Assembly: GCA_016874675.1 (NCBI GenBank) | Contig: VGTL01000001.1 | Coordinates: 31,191 to 95,190 of the forward strand | Source of the DNA: Methanobacteriota archaeon | GTDB taxonomy: Archaea > Thermoplasmatota > DTKX01 > VGTL01 | DNA: 64,000 nucleotides | Direction of reading: 5' to 3' | Shown: one piece after another, positions 27,942 to 37,264 of the stretch | How the letters are laid out: every line of letters begins with the position of its first letter | Position numbering within the stretch: the stretch's first letter is position 1 | Notes under the pieces: model-generated | What the model was told of the DNA's origin: nothing | Databases searched by the model: none | What the model saw: only the letters and a program-made list of their open reading frames with translations | Made by a program: the position numbers and the translations under genes

Positions 27942-29015
27942 TCAGCGTGGCTTCAGGGCGTCCTGCATGATCTCGGCAAACGCGCCGGCGTCCAGCACCT
28001 GCCGCCAGTGGGGCATGCAGGAGCAACCGGCCGACAGGACCTTCTCGAGGTGCAAGACGTCTTGGGAGACGGAGAACTCCTCCAGGGCCGAAAGCACGGA
28101 GGCGTCGCACCCGCCGCAGTTTTGCGGCCCCCTGCGCCTGCCCGCTCCCGAGGGAGCGCAGACCAGCCGGGCCCCGGGCGCCGCCTCCCCGAGCCCCCGG
28201 CGCACGCGCAGCAGCGCCTCGGCGGCGCTCCAGAGCCAGGGGGGCCGGTAGAGACCGCGCCTCCAGAGCCGGTCCACCAGCGTGCCCCGCTGGACGTTCA
28301 CCGGGTTCAGGGACACCGTGTCGCTGAGCGGCGCCGCCCGGAGCGCGCTGGCCACCGCGTCCTCGACAGCCTCGCGCTCGGTGAGGAAGGGGGGCTTGAG
28401 CAAAAGGTAGGTCCGGACGCGGCCGCCCAGCCTGCGGACGAGGGTGGCCCCGTCGGCATAATCCGAGAACGTGAAGCCCTTCCTCACGGACCTCTCCAGC
28501 ACGCGGGGGGAGGCGCTCTCGAGGCCCAAAGCGACCTCCAGGCCCGGGCAGGAGGAGAGCGCGTCGCTGACGGCGCCCTCGGTCAGGAAGACTGGGCGGG
28601 ACTCGATCACCACCCGTCCGAACGCGCCGGAGAGCTCCCCCAGGATGCGCGCCCGGATGCCGGGAGGGACCTCGCCGTCGTCGAAGAAGGAGCCGGAGGT
28701 GTAGACCTTCGCGATCCGCTCGCCCCGGCGCCTTTGCAGGGCCTCTCCGAACTGGTGCAGGAGGTCCTCCCCGGACGCCGGGGCGGCCTCGTCGTGGTAG
28801 CCGCACATCGCGCAGCGCGCCCAGGAGCATCCCCGGGTCCGCAGGACGAGCACCCAGGCGCGGCATTCGTTCCCATCGAGCGAATCCCTCTCGGACCAGC
28901 AGGCGACGAAGTGGCGCCGGTCCCTCTCCGCCCTCCCGGGTCGCCCTGCCTCCGGTTCCTCGTCCTCCTGCGCCGGACCGTCCTCGTCCCCCGGGGGCCC
29001 GCTCCCGCCGCTCAG
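27942..29015 (-). CDS. Archaeosine synthase radical-SAM subunit (RaSEA/TIGR01210-like)
   Basis: WSERDSLDGNECRAWVLVLRTRGCSWARCAMCGYHDEAAP, LGLESASPRVLERSVRKGFTF, KPPFLTEREAVED; start inferred as CTG at 29015 (the track start at 28853 cuts off the conserved N-terminus). Confidence 0.85.
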   Translation of the reverse strand: MSGGSGPPGDEDGPAQEDEEPEAGRPGRAERDRRHFVACWSERDSLDGNECRAWVLVLRTRGCSWARCAMCGYHDEAAPASGEDLLHQFGEALQRRRGERIAKVYTSGSFFDDGEVPPGIRARILGELSGAFGRVVIESRPVFLTEGAVSDALSSCPGLEVALGLESASPRVLERSVRKGFTFSDYADGATLVRRLGGRVRTYLLLKPPFLTEREAVEDAVASALRAAPLSDTVSLNPVNVQRGTLVDRLWRRGLYRPPWLWSAAEALLRVRRGLGEAAPGARLVCAPSGAGRRRGPQNCGGCDASVLSALEEFSVSQDVLHLEKVLSAGCSCMPHWRQVLDAGAFAEIMQDALKPR

Positions 29016-30850
29016 CCCCCTCCCCCCCTGGTGGAGACATGGTGCCTCATCCGGACCGCCCCGCCCCTCCCGGCGCGCTCCATCTCCGCCGCCGACATCA
29101 GCGCCACCCCCACGCCCCGCAACTCGCCCCCGCGGGTCACCAGCACCTCGTCCCCCGGCCGGATGTCGGCTCCGGCCCGGACGACGCCCGGCGCGAACAC
29201 CGTCCCCGACGGACGGAAGTCGCCTATCTCCACCTCGTAGGCCGTGCGGCCCAGAAGCCTCCGTGCCCCCTCCATCGTCAGGGAGAGCAGCCCGCGCTCG
29301 CGGCCGAGCAGGGCGAGCTGGGTCCTCTGCCCGTCGGTGACGCGCAGGTCAATCCCGCGCCTGCGCACCTCGCAGCGTTCGGCCAGCGCCTCTCCGCCGG
29401 GGCCGAACTGGAACCGGGCCAGGGAGGCGAACCGCTCGCGGGATGCCTCGCGCCGGCCGACGCGCCCGTTCTCGTTCGACAGCGGCCGGAGCGCCCGGGA
29501 GAGCGCCGAGAGCGAGGCGGGCGAGGTGGCCCTCCGCCCTGCCGTGAAGACCGTGCCCGGCGGAAGGGCGCCGGCCAAAAAGTCCATGCCCGGAAGGTGG
29601 CACACCACCGCCGAGTACCCGCCCCGCCGGACGAAGTGCTCGAGCTGCCCCGAGACCATCCGCCTCTCGGTCTCGTCCCAGTCGCCGGTGACGGGGACGT
29701 CGTAGCTTCCGGCGGGATAGATGCTATCGAGCTCCAGGGGCACGATGCCCAGTGGCGAGGTCACCACCGCCTCGTGCACCGCGCCCGGGTTGCCGGCCCG
29801 GTCGGTGGCGGCCCGGAAGGCCCTGTGGGAGAGCGAATCCGAGTAGGGCTTCCGGGCGGAGCAGGGCAGAAGCAGCAGCACCGGCGAAGAGGGTGGCCGG
29901 CGGTAGCGCTCGAGCACCCGCCGCCGGAAGCGGACCACCTCCGGCCGGGAGAGCGAGGCGAGACCCAGCGCGTCCAGGCCGGCCGCCGCGGGCCGGGCGA
30001 CCGGGAAATAGCGCTCGCAGAAGTCGTGGTGGTGCAGGTCGAGGTGGCGAAGCAGCGAGACCTGCCAGGCCTCGGAGAGGCGGCCCTCCACGAGCTCCCT
30101 CAGCCGCCCGCGGCGGACGGCGGCCCGGACGGTGCGGACCTCGGAGAGGGCCGCAAAGCAATTGTGAAGGTAGACCGCCTCCGGCCCCAGGGCGCCGCCC
30201 TCGCAGGCGGGGCAGTGGCAGAGCCCCTCCTCGGCGGCGTGGGCCTTCCATCCCGGAAAGAGCCGGACCCCCAGCCGGGCCGCCGCGAGAAGGGGAGCCG
30301 AGTCGAGAAGGTCCACGCCGCAGTAGGCCAGCAGGGCGATGTGGGCCGGGTCCCCCAGCCCCGGGGCGTAGACTAGCCGGCCGAATCCGGCGGCCTGCTT
30401 GAGCCGGACCAGGTCCGCCGCCAGCCCTCGCGGGCGCAGAGTCCCCCCCAGCGCGCCCGGGAAGAGCAGGAGTTCGGAGAGGGCCTCCTCGATGCGCTCC
30501 GGGAACTCGCCCGGGACCGGGAGCACCGGGCCGCCCGACCGGCGGAAGCCCTCCAGGGCCGCCTCGAAGGATTCGCCCGGGCGCGCCTCCAGCCCGGAGG
30601 GGACGTTGGGAAAGGCCGGGATGGCCGGGGCCGGCCCGCTGGCCTCCCGTTCCAGGAACCACGACCCGCCGGAGGAGAGCGTGAACCTTCCCCCGACCGG
30701 CCCCCCGGCCGAAAGATAACACTCCCCGCGCTCGAAGAGGGGCAGTCCCCCGGACCGCAGGAAGAGGATGTTGGGCGTGACGGCGGAGAGCCCGTCGCAG
30801 GTCCACCTCGCCTCCCGGGCGAGGCCGTCCCGGGCCAGTATCTCTATCAT
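29012..30850 (-). CDS. arcS: Archaeosine synthase ArcS (TGT-like plus PUA)
   Basis: VLLLLPCSARKPYSDSLSHRAF, ELDSIYPAGSYDVPVTGDWDE, C-terminal PUA-like domain. Confidence 0.88.
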   Translation of the reverse strand: MIEILARDGLAREARWTCDGLSAVTPNILFLRSGGLPLFERGECYLSAGGPVGGRFTLSSGGSWFLEREASGPAPAIPAFPNVPSGLEARPGESFEAALEGFRRSGGPVLPVPGEFPERIEEALSELLLFPGALGGTLRPRGLAADLVRLKQAAGFGRLVYAPGLGDPAHIALLAYCGVDLLDSAPLLAAARLGVRLFPGWKAHAAEEGLCHCPACEGGALGPEAVYLHNCFAALSEVRTVRAAVRRGRLRELVEGRLSEAWQVSLLRHLDLHHHDFCERYFPVARPAAAGLDALGLASLSRPEVVRFRRRVLERYRRPPSSPVLLLLPCSARKPYSDSLSHRAFRAATDRAGNPGAVHEAVVTSPLGIVPLELDSIYPAGSYDVPVTGDWDETERRMVSGQLEHFVRRGGYSAVVCHLPGMDFLAGALPPGTVFTAGRRATSPASLSALSRALRPLSNENGRVGRREASRERFASLARFQFGPGGEALAERCEVRRRGIDLRVTDGQRTQLALLGRERGLLSLTMEGARRLLGRTAYEVEIGDFRPSGTVFAPGVVRAGADIRPGDEVLVTRGGELRGVGVALMSAAEMERAGRGGAVRMRHHVSTRGGGG

Positions 30851-30862
30851 GGGACCGCGCGC

Positions 30863-31573
30863 CTACTCTTCCTCGCCCTCGCCGTCTGTCGGACCTTCCC
30901 CGCCGGTGGACGCGGCCCCGGGCGCGCCCGCTCCGGCGGCCCGTCCCTTGCCCTCGCCTGGCCGTTCCGGCCCGGCCCAGTCGCTCCCGCCGGCCCCGGG
31001 GGCCTCCTCGAGGGTCCTCTGGGTGGACAGTATCTCGGGCGCGATCGTGGCCCCCGAGGAGCTCCCGTCGACCTTGATGCCGATCTTGTCGGCCATCCAT
31101 TTCTTGATGTCCTCGCGGCGGGTGGTCTTTATGCCGAAGTACTCCGGGAAGCGGCCGGAGGTGCTCAGTATCTTGGTCTGGCCCTGGGGGCTCTCGAGGA
31201 TCATGCCCAGCCGGTGCAGCTCCTTGACGTGGTCGTAGATTTTGGGCCCCACCATGTCCAGCAGGGCGCTCTGCTTGACCGGCTGGTGGTAGGCGATCAG
31301 GGCCAGGGTCTTGAGCAGCCGGCGGGGGATGTCCATCTGCGCGAGCTTCGCCGCGGCGCTCACGAGCTCCGACTTGAGCCGCATCGCGTACTTGGCCCCG
31401 GCCTTGGTCACCTCGAGCGAGGTGTCGCGCTTTTTGGACGAACGGATGAGCTTGCGCAGTGTCTGCCGTATCACCTCCGCATCCAGTCCGGTGGCCTCCT
31501 GAAGCTCCTCCACGCTTATCGGCCTCCCGGCCGAGAAGAGCGCCGCCTCCACCACTCGCTCGGGTTTGGGCAT
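30863..31573 (-). CDS. scpB: Segregation and condensation protein B
   Basis: VEAALFSAGRPISVEELQEATGL, RRLLKTLALIAYHQPVKQSALLDMVGPKIYDHVKEL; ATG 31573 (MPKPERVVEAA) preferred over 31606 from TATA spacing. Confidence 0.88.
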   Translation of the reverse strand: MPKPERVVEAALFSAGRPISVEELQEATGLDAEVIRQTLRKLIRSSKKRDTSLEVTKAGAKYAMRLKSELVSAAAKLAQMDIPRRLLKTLALIAYHQPVKQSALLDMVGPKIYDHVKELHRLGMILESPQGQTKILSTSGRFPEYFGIKTTRREDIKKWMADKIGIKVDGSSSGATIAPEILSTQRTLEEAPGAGGSDWAGPERPGEGKGRAAGAGAPGAASTGGEGPTDGEGEEE

Positions 31574-31645
31574 CGTGTCCAGTCTCCTTGCGGCACCGTA
31601 TGTCATACCTGGATTTTAAATTTCATTTTCGGCAGATATACCACA

Positions 31646-31658
31646 ATATATATATATG
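31646..31658 (+). promoter_or_regulatory. TATA box
   Basis: AATATATATATAT about 23 nt before ATG 31675. Confidence 0.65.
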
Positions 31659-31674
31659 ATCGGCCCCCAACCCG

Positions 31675-33570
31675 ATGGTGATGAAGGTCCTGGTGGCGGC
31701 CGCGGCCATCATCATGCTGTCCTCCGTCGGCATGGGGGTCATCCTCTCCTCGGGCCCGCACATACGTTCCGTGCAGTGGACCGGCATCGAGGCCAGCTCC
31801 TCCGACCTCTGGTCACCCGACACCAGGCTGACGATGTCGCCCCTTCCGTCCGAGTGGCCGGCCGTCGCCACCGGTCCCGACGGAAACCTCAACATCGTGT
31901 GGACGGACTTCCGGGCCGGGGAGCCGGACATCCACTACATGAAGGTCGACCCCCGGGGAGAGCGGCTCGTGCCCGAGACGCGGATCTCCTCGAGCCTGTC
32001 CCAGTCCAAGTACCCCGCGATCGCCACCGACGGGGCGGGCTTCGTCCACGTCGCCTGGCTCGATGACCGCGGCGGCGTCTGGAACGTCTACTATGCGCGC
32101 CTCGACGGCAACGGGGCGGTGGTGGTCACCGACCTCCAGCTTACGGACATCGGGCCGGGCCTTCAGGACGCGGGCGGGCGGCTGCCCGTCCCCGGGGTCC
32201 AGCGCGTGGACCATTTGTCGACGTTCCTGGACATCGAGGGGCGCCGGCCCTCGGTCGCCGTGGACGAGCGAATGAACGCCCACATCGCCTGGTGCGACTT
32301 CCGGGACGGGGAGTCCAACGTGAGGTACACCGTTCTGGGCGCCGGCGGGAGCATCCTGACCGACCAGGCGCGTATCTCGGAAGGCCCGAACGACGCCACC
32401 AACGCCGTAGTGCGCGTCCGGGGGCAGGAGACGGCTGTCTTCTGGGCCGAGCGGTCGGGCGAGACCTCGAGCTTATACTACACCCGGGTGGACTATTCGG
32501 GGAACATCCTGGTCGAGCCGATGGCGGTCGCTTCCGAGCGCTCGAGCGGCCTTGCGCTGGACGCGGCGCTCGACGCCGACGGGAACGCCCGGCTGGCCTG
32601 GTCATTGTCCGACGGCTTGAACTGCCACGTCCGCTACGCCCGGGTCGACGCCTACGGCTCCCTCATGGGCCCCGTCACGGACGTCGCTTCAACGCGGCTC
32701 GAGTCGGGCCACCCCTCCATAGCGGTCGAGCCCACTGGCGCTATCCACCTGGCCTGGACCACCGAGCCCGAGAGGCTCCAGCGCGTGGACCTTTCGGGGA
32801 TATTCTACACGCGGCTCACCGCCGAGGGCGAGGAGCTCGTCTCCCCGGTCCCGATATCCTCGGCCCCCCTCCGGTCCCAAGGCCCGGCACTGGCGGTCTC
32901 CGACGAGGGGCTCCCCACGGTCGTTTGGAGCGACGGACGGGACGGGCCCCCCAACAGCGAGCTCTACCTCAAGACCCGGGTCAAGGTCGAGACGGTCTCC
33001 GAGACCTCGGGCACCCTGCCTGTGACGGTCCCCGGCAACGACTACGTTCCCGCGGCGGTGGCCGCCGGGGGCCTGGGCGTGCTTGTCGCGGCGGCGCTCA
33101 CGGAGGCCGGGCGATGGAAGCTCGCCTTCCTGGCAGTGCCGCTCTACTCGCGCCTTCGCAAGGAGGGGCTCCTCAACCACGCCATCCGGGAGCAGATATT
33201 TGGATACGTGAACGAGCACCCCGGGGCCAACTTCAGCACCATGATGAGGGACCTGAACCTCAAAAACGGCGTGCTCGCCTACCACCTCACGACCCTCGAG
33301 CGGGAGGACATGATAAGGTCCATGCGCGACGGAACACTCCGGCGGTACTACCCGCGCTCCGGCCGCGCCGTCCCGTTCGAGACGCGCAAGGCGATACTCG
33401 GGGTCATCGAGCAAAACCCCGGCCTGACCGAGGCGGCCCTCGCCGGCAGGACCGGTCTGAGCCGCCAGGTCCTGGACTACCACCTCGCCTCGCTCATCGA
33501 CAGCGGCCACGTCCGCCTGGAGCGCCGGGGCAAGCGGAACCTCGCGTTCGTGACGCAGGTGGCGGCGTAG
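31675..33570 (+). CDS. Membrane-tethered regulator: extracellular BNR/sialidase-like propeller, TM, two wHTH domains
   Basis: Repeats IVWTDFRAGEPDIHYMK, VAWLDDRGGVWNVYYAR, IAWCDFRDGESNVRYT; TM VPAAVAAGGLGVLVAAALTEAG; LNLKNGVLAYHLTTLEREDMI and AGRTGLSRQVLDYHLASLIDSGHV. Confidence 0.88.
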   Translation: MVMKVLVAAAAIIMLSSVGMGVILSSGPHIRSVQWTGIEASSSDLWSPDTRLTMSPLPSEWPAVATGPDGNLNIVWTDFRAGEPDIHYMKVDPRGERLVPETRISSSLSQSKYPAIATDGAGFVHVAWLDDRGGVWNVYYARLDGNGAVVVTDLQLTDIGPGLQDAGGRLPVPGVQRVDHLSTFLDIEGRRPSVAVDERMNAHIAWCDFRDGESNVRYTVLGAGGSILTDQARISEGPNDATNAVVRVRGQETAVFWAERSGETSSLYYTRVDYSGNILVEPMAVASERSSGLALDAALDADGNARLAWSLSDGLNCHVRYARVDAYGSLMGPVTDVASTRLESGHPSIAVEPTGAIHLAWTTEPERLQRVDLSGIFYTRLTAEGEELVSPVPISSAPLRSQGPALAVSDEGLPTVVWSDGRDGPPNSELYLKTRVKVETVSETSGTLPVTVPGNDYVPAAVAAGGLGVLVAAALTEAGRWKLAFLAVPLYSRLRKEGLLNHAIREQIFGYVNEHPGANFSTMMRDLNLKNGVLAYHLTTLEREDMIRSMRDGTLRRYYPRSGRAVPFETRKAILGVIEQNPGLTEAALAGRTGLSRQVLDYHLASLIDSGHVRLERRGKRNLAFVTQVAA

Positions 33571-33579
33571 ACGCCATGC

Positions 33580-33742
33580 TATTGGTCAAGGGGACACGTT
33601 GGTCCTATCGGTCAAGGGGGACGACGACGGGGAACTGGTGCCCGGATTCACTGCTGCCCCCCGAGGAATTGTTCCAACACGCCCCTTGACCAATTGCACC
33701 AACAAGTCCCCTTACCCAACCGCACCGATACGTCCCCACAAA
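33580..33742. repeat. Tandem-arm intergenic inverted repeat 6 (same subfamily as 5)
   Basis: Left attggtcaaggggacacgttggtcctatcggtcaagggggacgacgacgggg; right ccaacacgccccttgaccaattgcaccaacaagtccccttacccaaccgcaccgatacgtcccc. Confidence 0.85.
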
Positions 33743-33757
33743 CGATTGCGAAGAATT

Positions 33758-35731
33758 TCAATTCGCATCAACCATCATTATCGTCTGTCCGGGCGCCACC
33801 TGGTCGCCCTTCCTGACGCGTATCTCGCGGACGGTGCCGGCGGAGGGCGCCGGGATGTCGTTTTCCATCTTCATCGCCTCGAGGACGGCGAGCACCTGGC
33901 CGGCCGAGACCTTGTCCCCCACCGCGCAGGAGATCTTGAGGATCGTGCCCTGCATGGGGGAGGTCACGGCGCCCCTCTCGGACCGGACCGCCCGGGCCGG
34001 CGGCAATCCCCCGGCCGGCGCCGGCTCCGCCCGGCGCGCCGCCGGCGGTGCCTCGCGCGGGGAAGCGGCCGCGGACGGGCCCGCCGGTGCCGCGGCGGCC
34101 TGGGCCGGGGCGCGGGAGACCGTCACCAGGCCCCCGGCCTTGTGCCCCGGCTGGGGCTCCCGGCCCGACCGGCTGGTGCCGAATGGGAACCAGACCGCCG
34201 GCCGGGGCTCCTCGGCGCCCGGCTCCTCCACCGCGACCTCGAAGAGCTTCTCGCCGACGCGGACCCTGAACTGCCTCTGCGGCTGGGAGGCCCTCGGACG
34301 GACGTCGCCGGCCGGCTGGGCCGGCGCGGCCGCTGCCGAGGGGGGCTGCGCCTGCGACGGCTCCGCCGGTGCGGGGGGCCCGCAGACCAGCTCCTCCTCC
34401 CTGCACTCGCCCCTGAGGAACTTGGGGGCTATCTGGGGGTAGATCGCCAAAAGCAGCAGCTTCTCCTCGTCGTCGCCCAGTCCCAGCTTCCTGCCCTCCT
34501 CGACGACCCCGGGCCACTCCGGCTTGAGCAGGTCGGCCGGACGGGCGGTGATGGGCTCCTCGTCTCCGATGATCTTGCGGCGGACCTCCCCGTCGATGGG
34601 GGCCGGCGTCCGGCCGTAGTAGCCCTTGGCGTACTCCCTGACCTCCTTGGAGACCATCTTGTATCGCTCGCCCGAAAGGACGTTGAACACCGCCTGCGTG
34701 CCGACTATCTGGCTCGTCGGGGTGACGAGGGGAGGGTAGCCGAGGTCCCTGCGCACGAGCGGGGTCTCCTTGAGGACTGCGTCGTATTTGTCCAGGGCGT
34801 TCTGCTGCTTGAGCTGGGAGACGAGGTTCGAGAGCATCCCGCCGGGGATCTGGTAGTAGAGGACGGCGGTGTCCACCCTCTCGGAGATCGGGTCGAGGAG
34901 GGAGCGGTACTTCTCGCGGAGCTTGGCGAAGTACTCCTTTATCTCGAGTAGCAGGGCCATGTCCAGCCCGGTGGACCACTCCGTGCCCTCCAGGGCGGCC
35001 ACCATGGTCTCGGTCGCCGGCTGGGAGGTGCCGCCGCTGATGGGCGACATGGCGGTGTCGAGGACGTCGCAGCCCGCCTGCACGGCCGAAAGGTAGCTCA
35101 CCGGGGCGAGCCCTGCGGTGGAGTGGCTGTGGAGGTCGACGGGCAGCCCGATCTCCTTCTTCGTGGCCGACACAAGTTCGCTCGCGGCCGCCGGGGTTAT
35201 CAGGCCCGCCATGTCCTTTATACAAAGGGAGTCGCAGCCCAGCTCGGCGAGCCGCTTGAAGGCGTCCACAAAGGTCCGGGTGGTGTGGACCGGGCTCACG
35301 GTGTACGAGACCGCGCCCTGGACGTGCTTGCCCTCGCGCTTGGCCACCCGGATGGTCTGCTCCATGTTGCGCACGTCGTTGAGCGCGTCGAAGATGCGGA
35401 AGATGTCCACGCCGTTTCGGGCCGCCCTCACGACGAACTTCTCGGCGACGTCGTCGGAGTAGTGCCTGTAGCCCACCAGGTTCTGGCCCCGCAGGAGCAT
35501 CTGGAGCCTCGTGTTGGGCATCGCCTTGCGCAGGGTGCGCAGGCGCTCCCAGGGGTCCTCGTTGAGGAAGCGCAGGCAGGAGTCGAAGGTGGCGCCGCCC
35601 CAGATTTCGAGCGAGAAGAACCCCACCCGGTCCATCCTCTCGCACACCGGAAGCATGTCACGGGTGCGCAGCCGGGTGGCAAGCAGAGACTGGTGGGCGT
35701 CTCGGAAGGAGGTGTCGGTGAGCTTCACCAT
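33758..35731 (-). CDS. Carboxyltransferase plus biotinyl domain (PycB/OadA-like alpha subunit)
   Basis: VKLTDTSFRDAHQSLLATR, DIFRIFDALND, DLHSHSTAGLA, biotin motif VLEAMKMEN. Confidence 0.93.
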   Translation of the reverse strand: MVKLTDTSFRDAHQSLLATRLRTRDMLPVCERMDRVGFFSLEIWGGATFDSCLRFLNEDPWERLRTLRKAMPNTRLQMLLRGQNLVGYRHYSDDVAEKFVVRAARNGVDIFRIFDALNDVRNMEQTIRVAKREGKHVQGAVSYTVSPVHTTRTFVDAFKRLAELGCDSLCIKDMAGLITPAAASELVSATKKEIGLPVDLHSHSTAGLAPVSYLSAVQAGCDVLDTAMSPISGGTSQPATETMVAALEGTEWSTGLDMALLLEIKEYFAKLREKYRSLLDPISERVDTAVLYYQIPGGMLSNLVSQLKQQNALDKYDAVLKETPLVRRDLGYPPLVTPTSQIVGTQAVFNVLSGERYKMVSKEVREYAKGYYGRTPAPIDGEVRRKIIGDEEPITARPADLLKPEWPGVVEEGRKLGLGDDEEKLLLLAIYPQIAPKFLRGECREEELVCGPPAPAEPSQAQPPSAAAAPAQPAGDVRPRASQPQRQFRVRVGEKLFEVAVEEPGAEEPRPAVWFPFGTSRSGREPQPGHKAGGLVTVSRAPAQAAAAPAGPSAAASPREAPPAARRAEPAPAGGLPPARAVRSERGAVTSPMQGTILKISCAVGDKVSAGQVLAVLEAMKMENDIPAPSAGTVREIRVRKGDQVAPGQTIMMVDAN

Positions 35732-35916
35732 CAAGGTACTCTCCCGGTTGAGTTCGGAGGGAGCGTCCGGGTCGGGCCGGACCCGTCCGCCGGCGGGCCG
35801 GAACTGGGAGCGGCGCCGGGCTTTCCGTTCCCGACGAGGGCGGCTATGGCGGCCGCGGCGGCCGCGACCTCCTCGGCAGTGCATTCTTGGACCGGCGGAA
35901 TCGCAGGCGCGGACAT
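35731..35916 (-). CDS. Small carboxylase-associated subunit candidate (OadG tail/PccX-like)
   Basis: 61 aa MSAPAIPPVQECTAEEVAAAAAAIAALVGNGKPG...; stop overlaps the ATG of the biotin subunit gene (TTGATGG). Confidence 0.6.
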   Translation of the reverse strand: MSAPAIPPVQECTAEEVAAAAAAIAALVGNGKPGAAPSSGPPADGSGPTRTLPPNSTGRVP

Positions 35917-36009
35917 GCTCGGGAAGGATAGAGCCCAGCCCGTTAATATAGATTGCCGTTTCGCCGGCGGTCGGGTACGGCACGCGCCAAAATCGCTACC
36001 GGGCGAAAG

Positions 36010-37212
36010 CTATGCCAGCCCGGCCAGCCTGATGACCGCGAACGCGACGAACGACAGGAGGGCCGACATCGGTATCGTCAGTATCCAGGCCCAGATGACC
36101 GAGCGGGCCACCCCCCAGCGAACGGCCGAAAGCCGCCTCGTTGCGCCCACGCCCATGATGGAGGACGAGATCACATGGGTGGTCGACACCGGGATGCCGA
36201 AGACGGCGTTCATGACGAGCACGAGGCCGCCGCCGGTCTCGGCGCAGAAGCCCTGGTAGGGCTGGAGGCTCGTTATCCTGGAGGCCATGGTCTTCACTAT
36301 CCTCCATCCGCCGAAGAAGGTGCCCAGCGAGATGGAGGCGTGGCAGGCGAACACCACCCAGAACGGGACCTCGAACGTTGAGAGGGTGCCGTCGAAGACC
36401 AGCACCATCGTGATGATGCCCATGACCTTCTGGGCGTCGCTCGTCCCGTGCATCACCGAGTAGAAGAACGACGAGACCAGCTGGAGCTTGCGGAACCACC
36501 AGTTCACGACGCGGGCCTTCCTCCTGCGCAGGGCCCGCATCGTGGCCGAGGTTATGAGGAAGGCAAAGCCCAGGCCGATGAGAGGCGAGAAGACCATGAA
36601 GATGACCGTGGTCACCAGGCCGAGCAGGTGCTTTTGGAAGTACCAGCCCGCCGCCGCGCCGGCGATGACCGCCCCGCCGGCGAAGCCGAGCGCCGCCCCC
36701 CTCGCCAGCCTGCGCAGCCCGCCCCGGGCGGAGAGGGCGCCGCCGACGAGCGCGCCGGCCGCCCCGCCGATCGCCGTGTAGAACAGGAAATCCAAAACGT
36801 ACACTGGATCCGGGCCCAGTATCGCGTTGGTGCCCGCCAGCGCCAGGCCGGCCCCGACGAGACCGCCCACGAGCGCGTGGCTGCTAGAGGTGGGGAGCCC
36901 CAGCCACCAGGTTATCAGGTCCCAGCCGATCGCGCCGATGAGCACGGCCATGATGAGCCACACGCCGGTCCAGCCGTCAGTCAGGTTGGTGTCGATTATC
37001 CCCTTGCCTATGGTCTTGGCGATGAGCACCCCGATGACCGTGCCGAAGAGCATGCCGGTGAAGTTCCCCGCGGCCGACATGGTCACGGCCTGCAGCGGGG
37101 TGAGCACCTTGGTGGCCACGATGGTGGCGATGGCGTTGGCGGCGTCGTGGAAGCCGTTGACGAAATCGAACGATAGGGCCAGCGCAACTACGACCATCGT
37201 GAGCCCTTCCAT
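36010..37212 (-). CDS. pit: Inorganic phosphate transporter, PiT family
   Basis: FVNGFHDAANAIATIVATKVLTP and NAVFGIPVSTTHVISSSIMGVGA. Confidence 0.95.
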   Translation of the reverse strand: MEGLTMVVVALALSFDFVNGFHDAANAIATIVATKVLTPLQAVTMSAAGNFTGMLFGTVIGVLIAKTIGKGIIDTNLTDGWTGVWLIMAVLIGAIGWDLITWWLGLPTSSSHALVGGLVGAGLALAGTNAILGPDPVYVLDFLFYTAIGGAAGALVGGALSARGGLRRLARGAALGFAGGAVIAGAAAGWYFQKHLLGLVTTVIFMVFSPLIGLGFAFLITSATMRALRRRKARVVNWWFRKLQLVSSFFYSVMHGTSDAQKVMGIITMVLVFDGTLSTFEVPFWVVFACHASISLGTFFGGWRIVKTMASRITSLQPYQGFCAETGGGLVLVMNAVFGIPVSTTHVISSSIMGVGATRRLSAVRWGVARSVIWAWILTIPMSALLSFVAFAVIRLAGLA

Positions 37213-37264
37213 CTCAGCTCACCTCGCCATGCGAGGGCAGTGCGGCCTTTTGCATGACAAGACC

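Noticed and set aside
33768-35645. 625-aa minus-strand ORF
   Set aside because: Shifted frame of the biotin carboxyltransferase gene.
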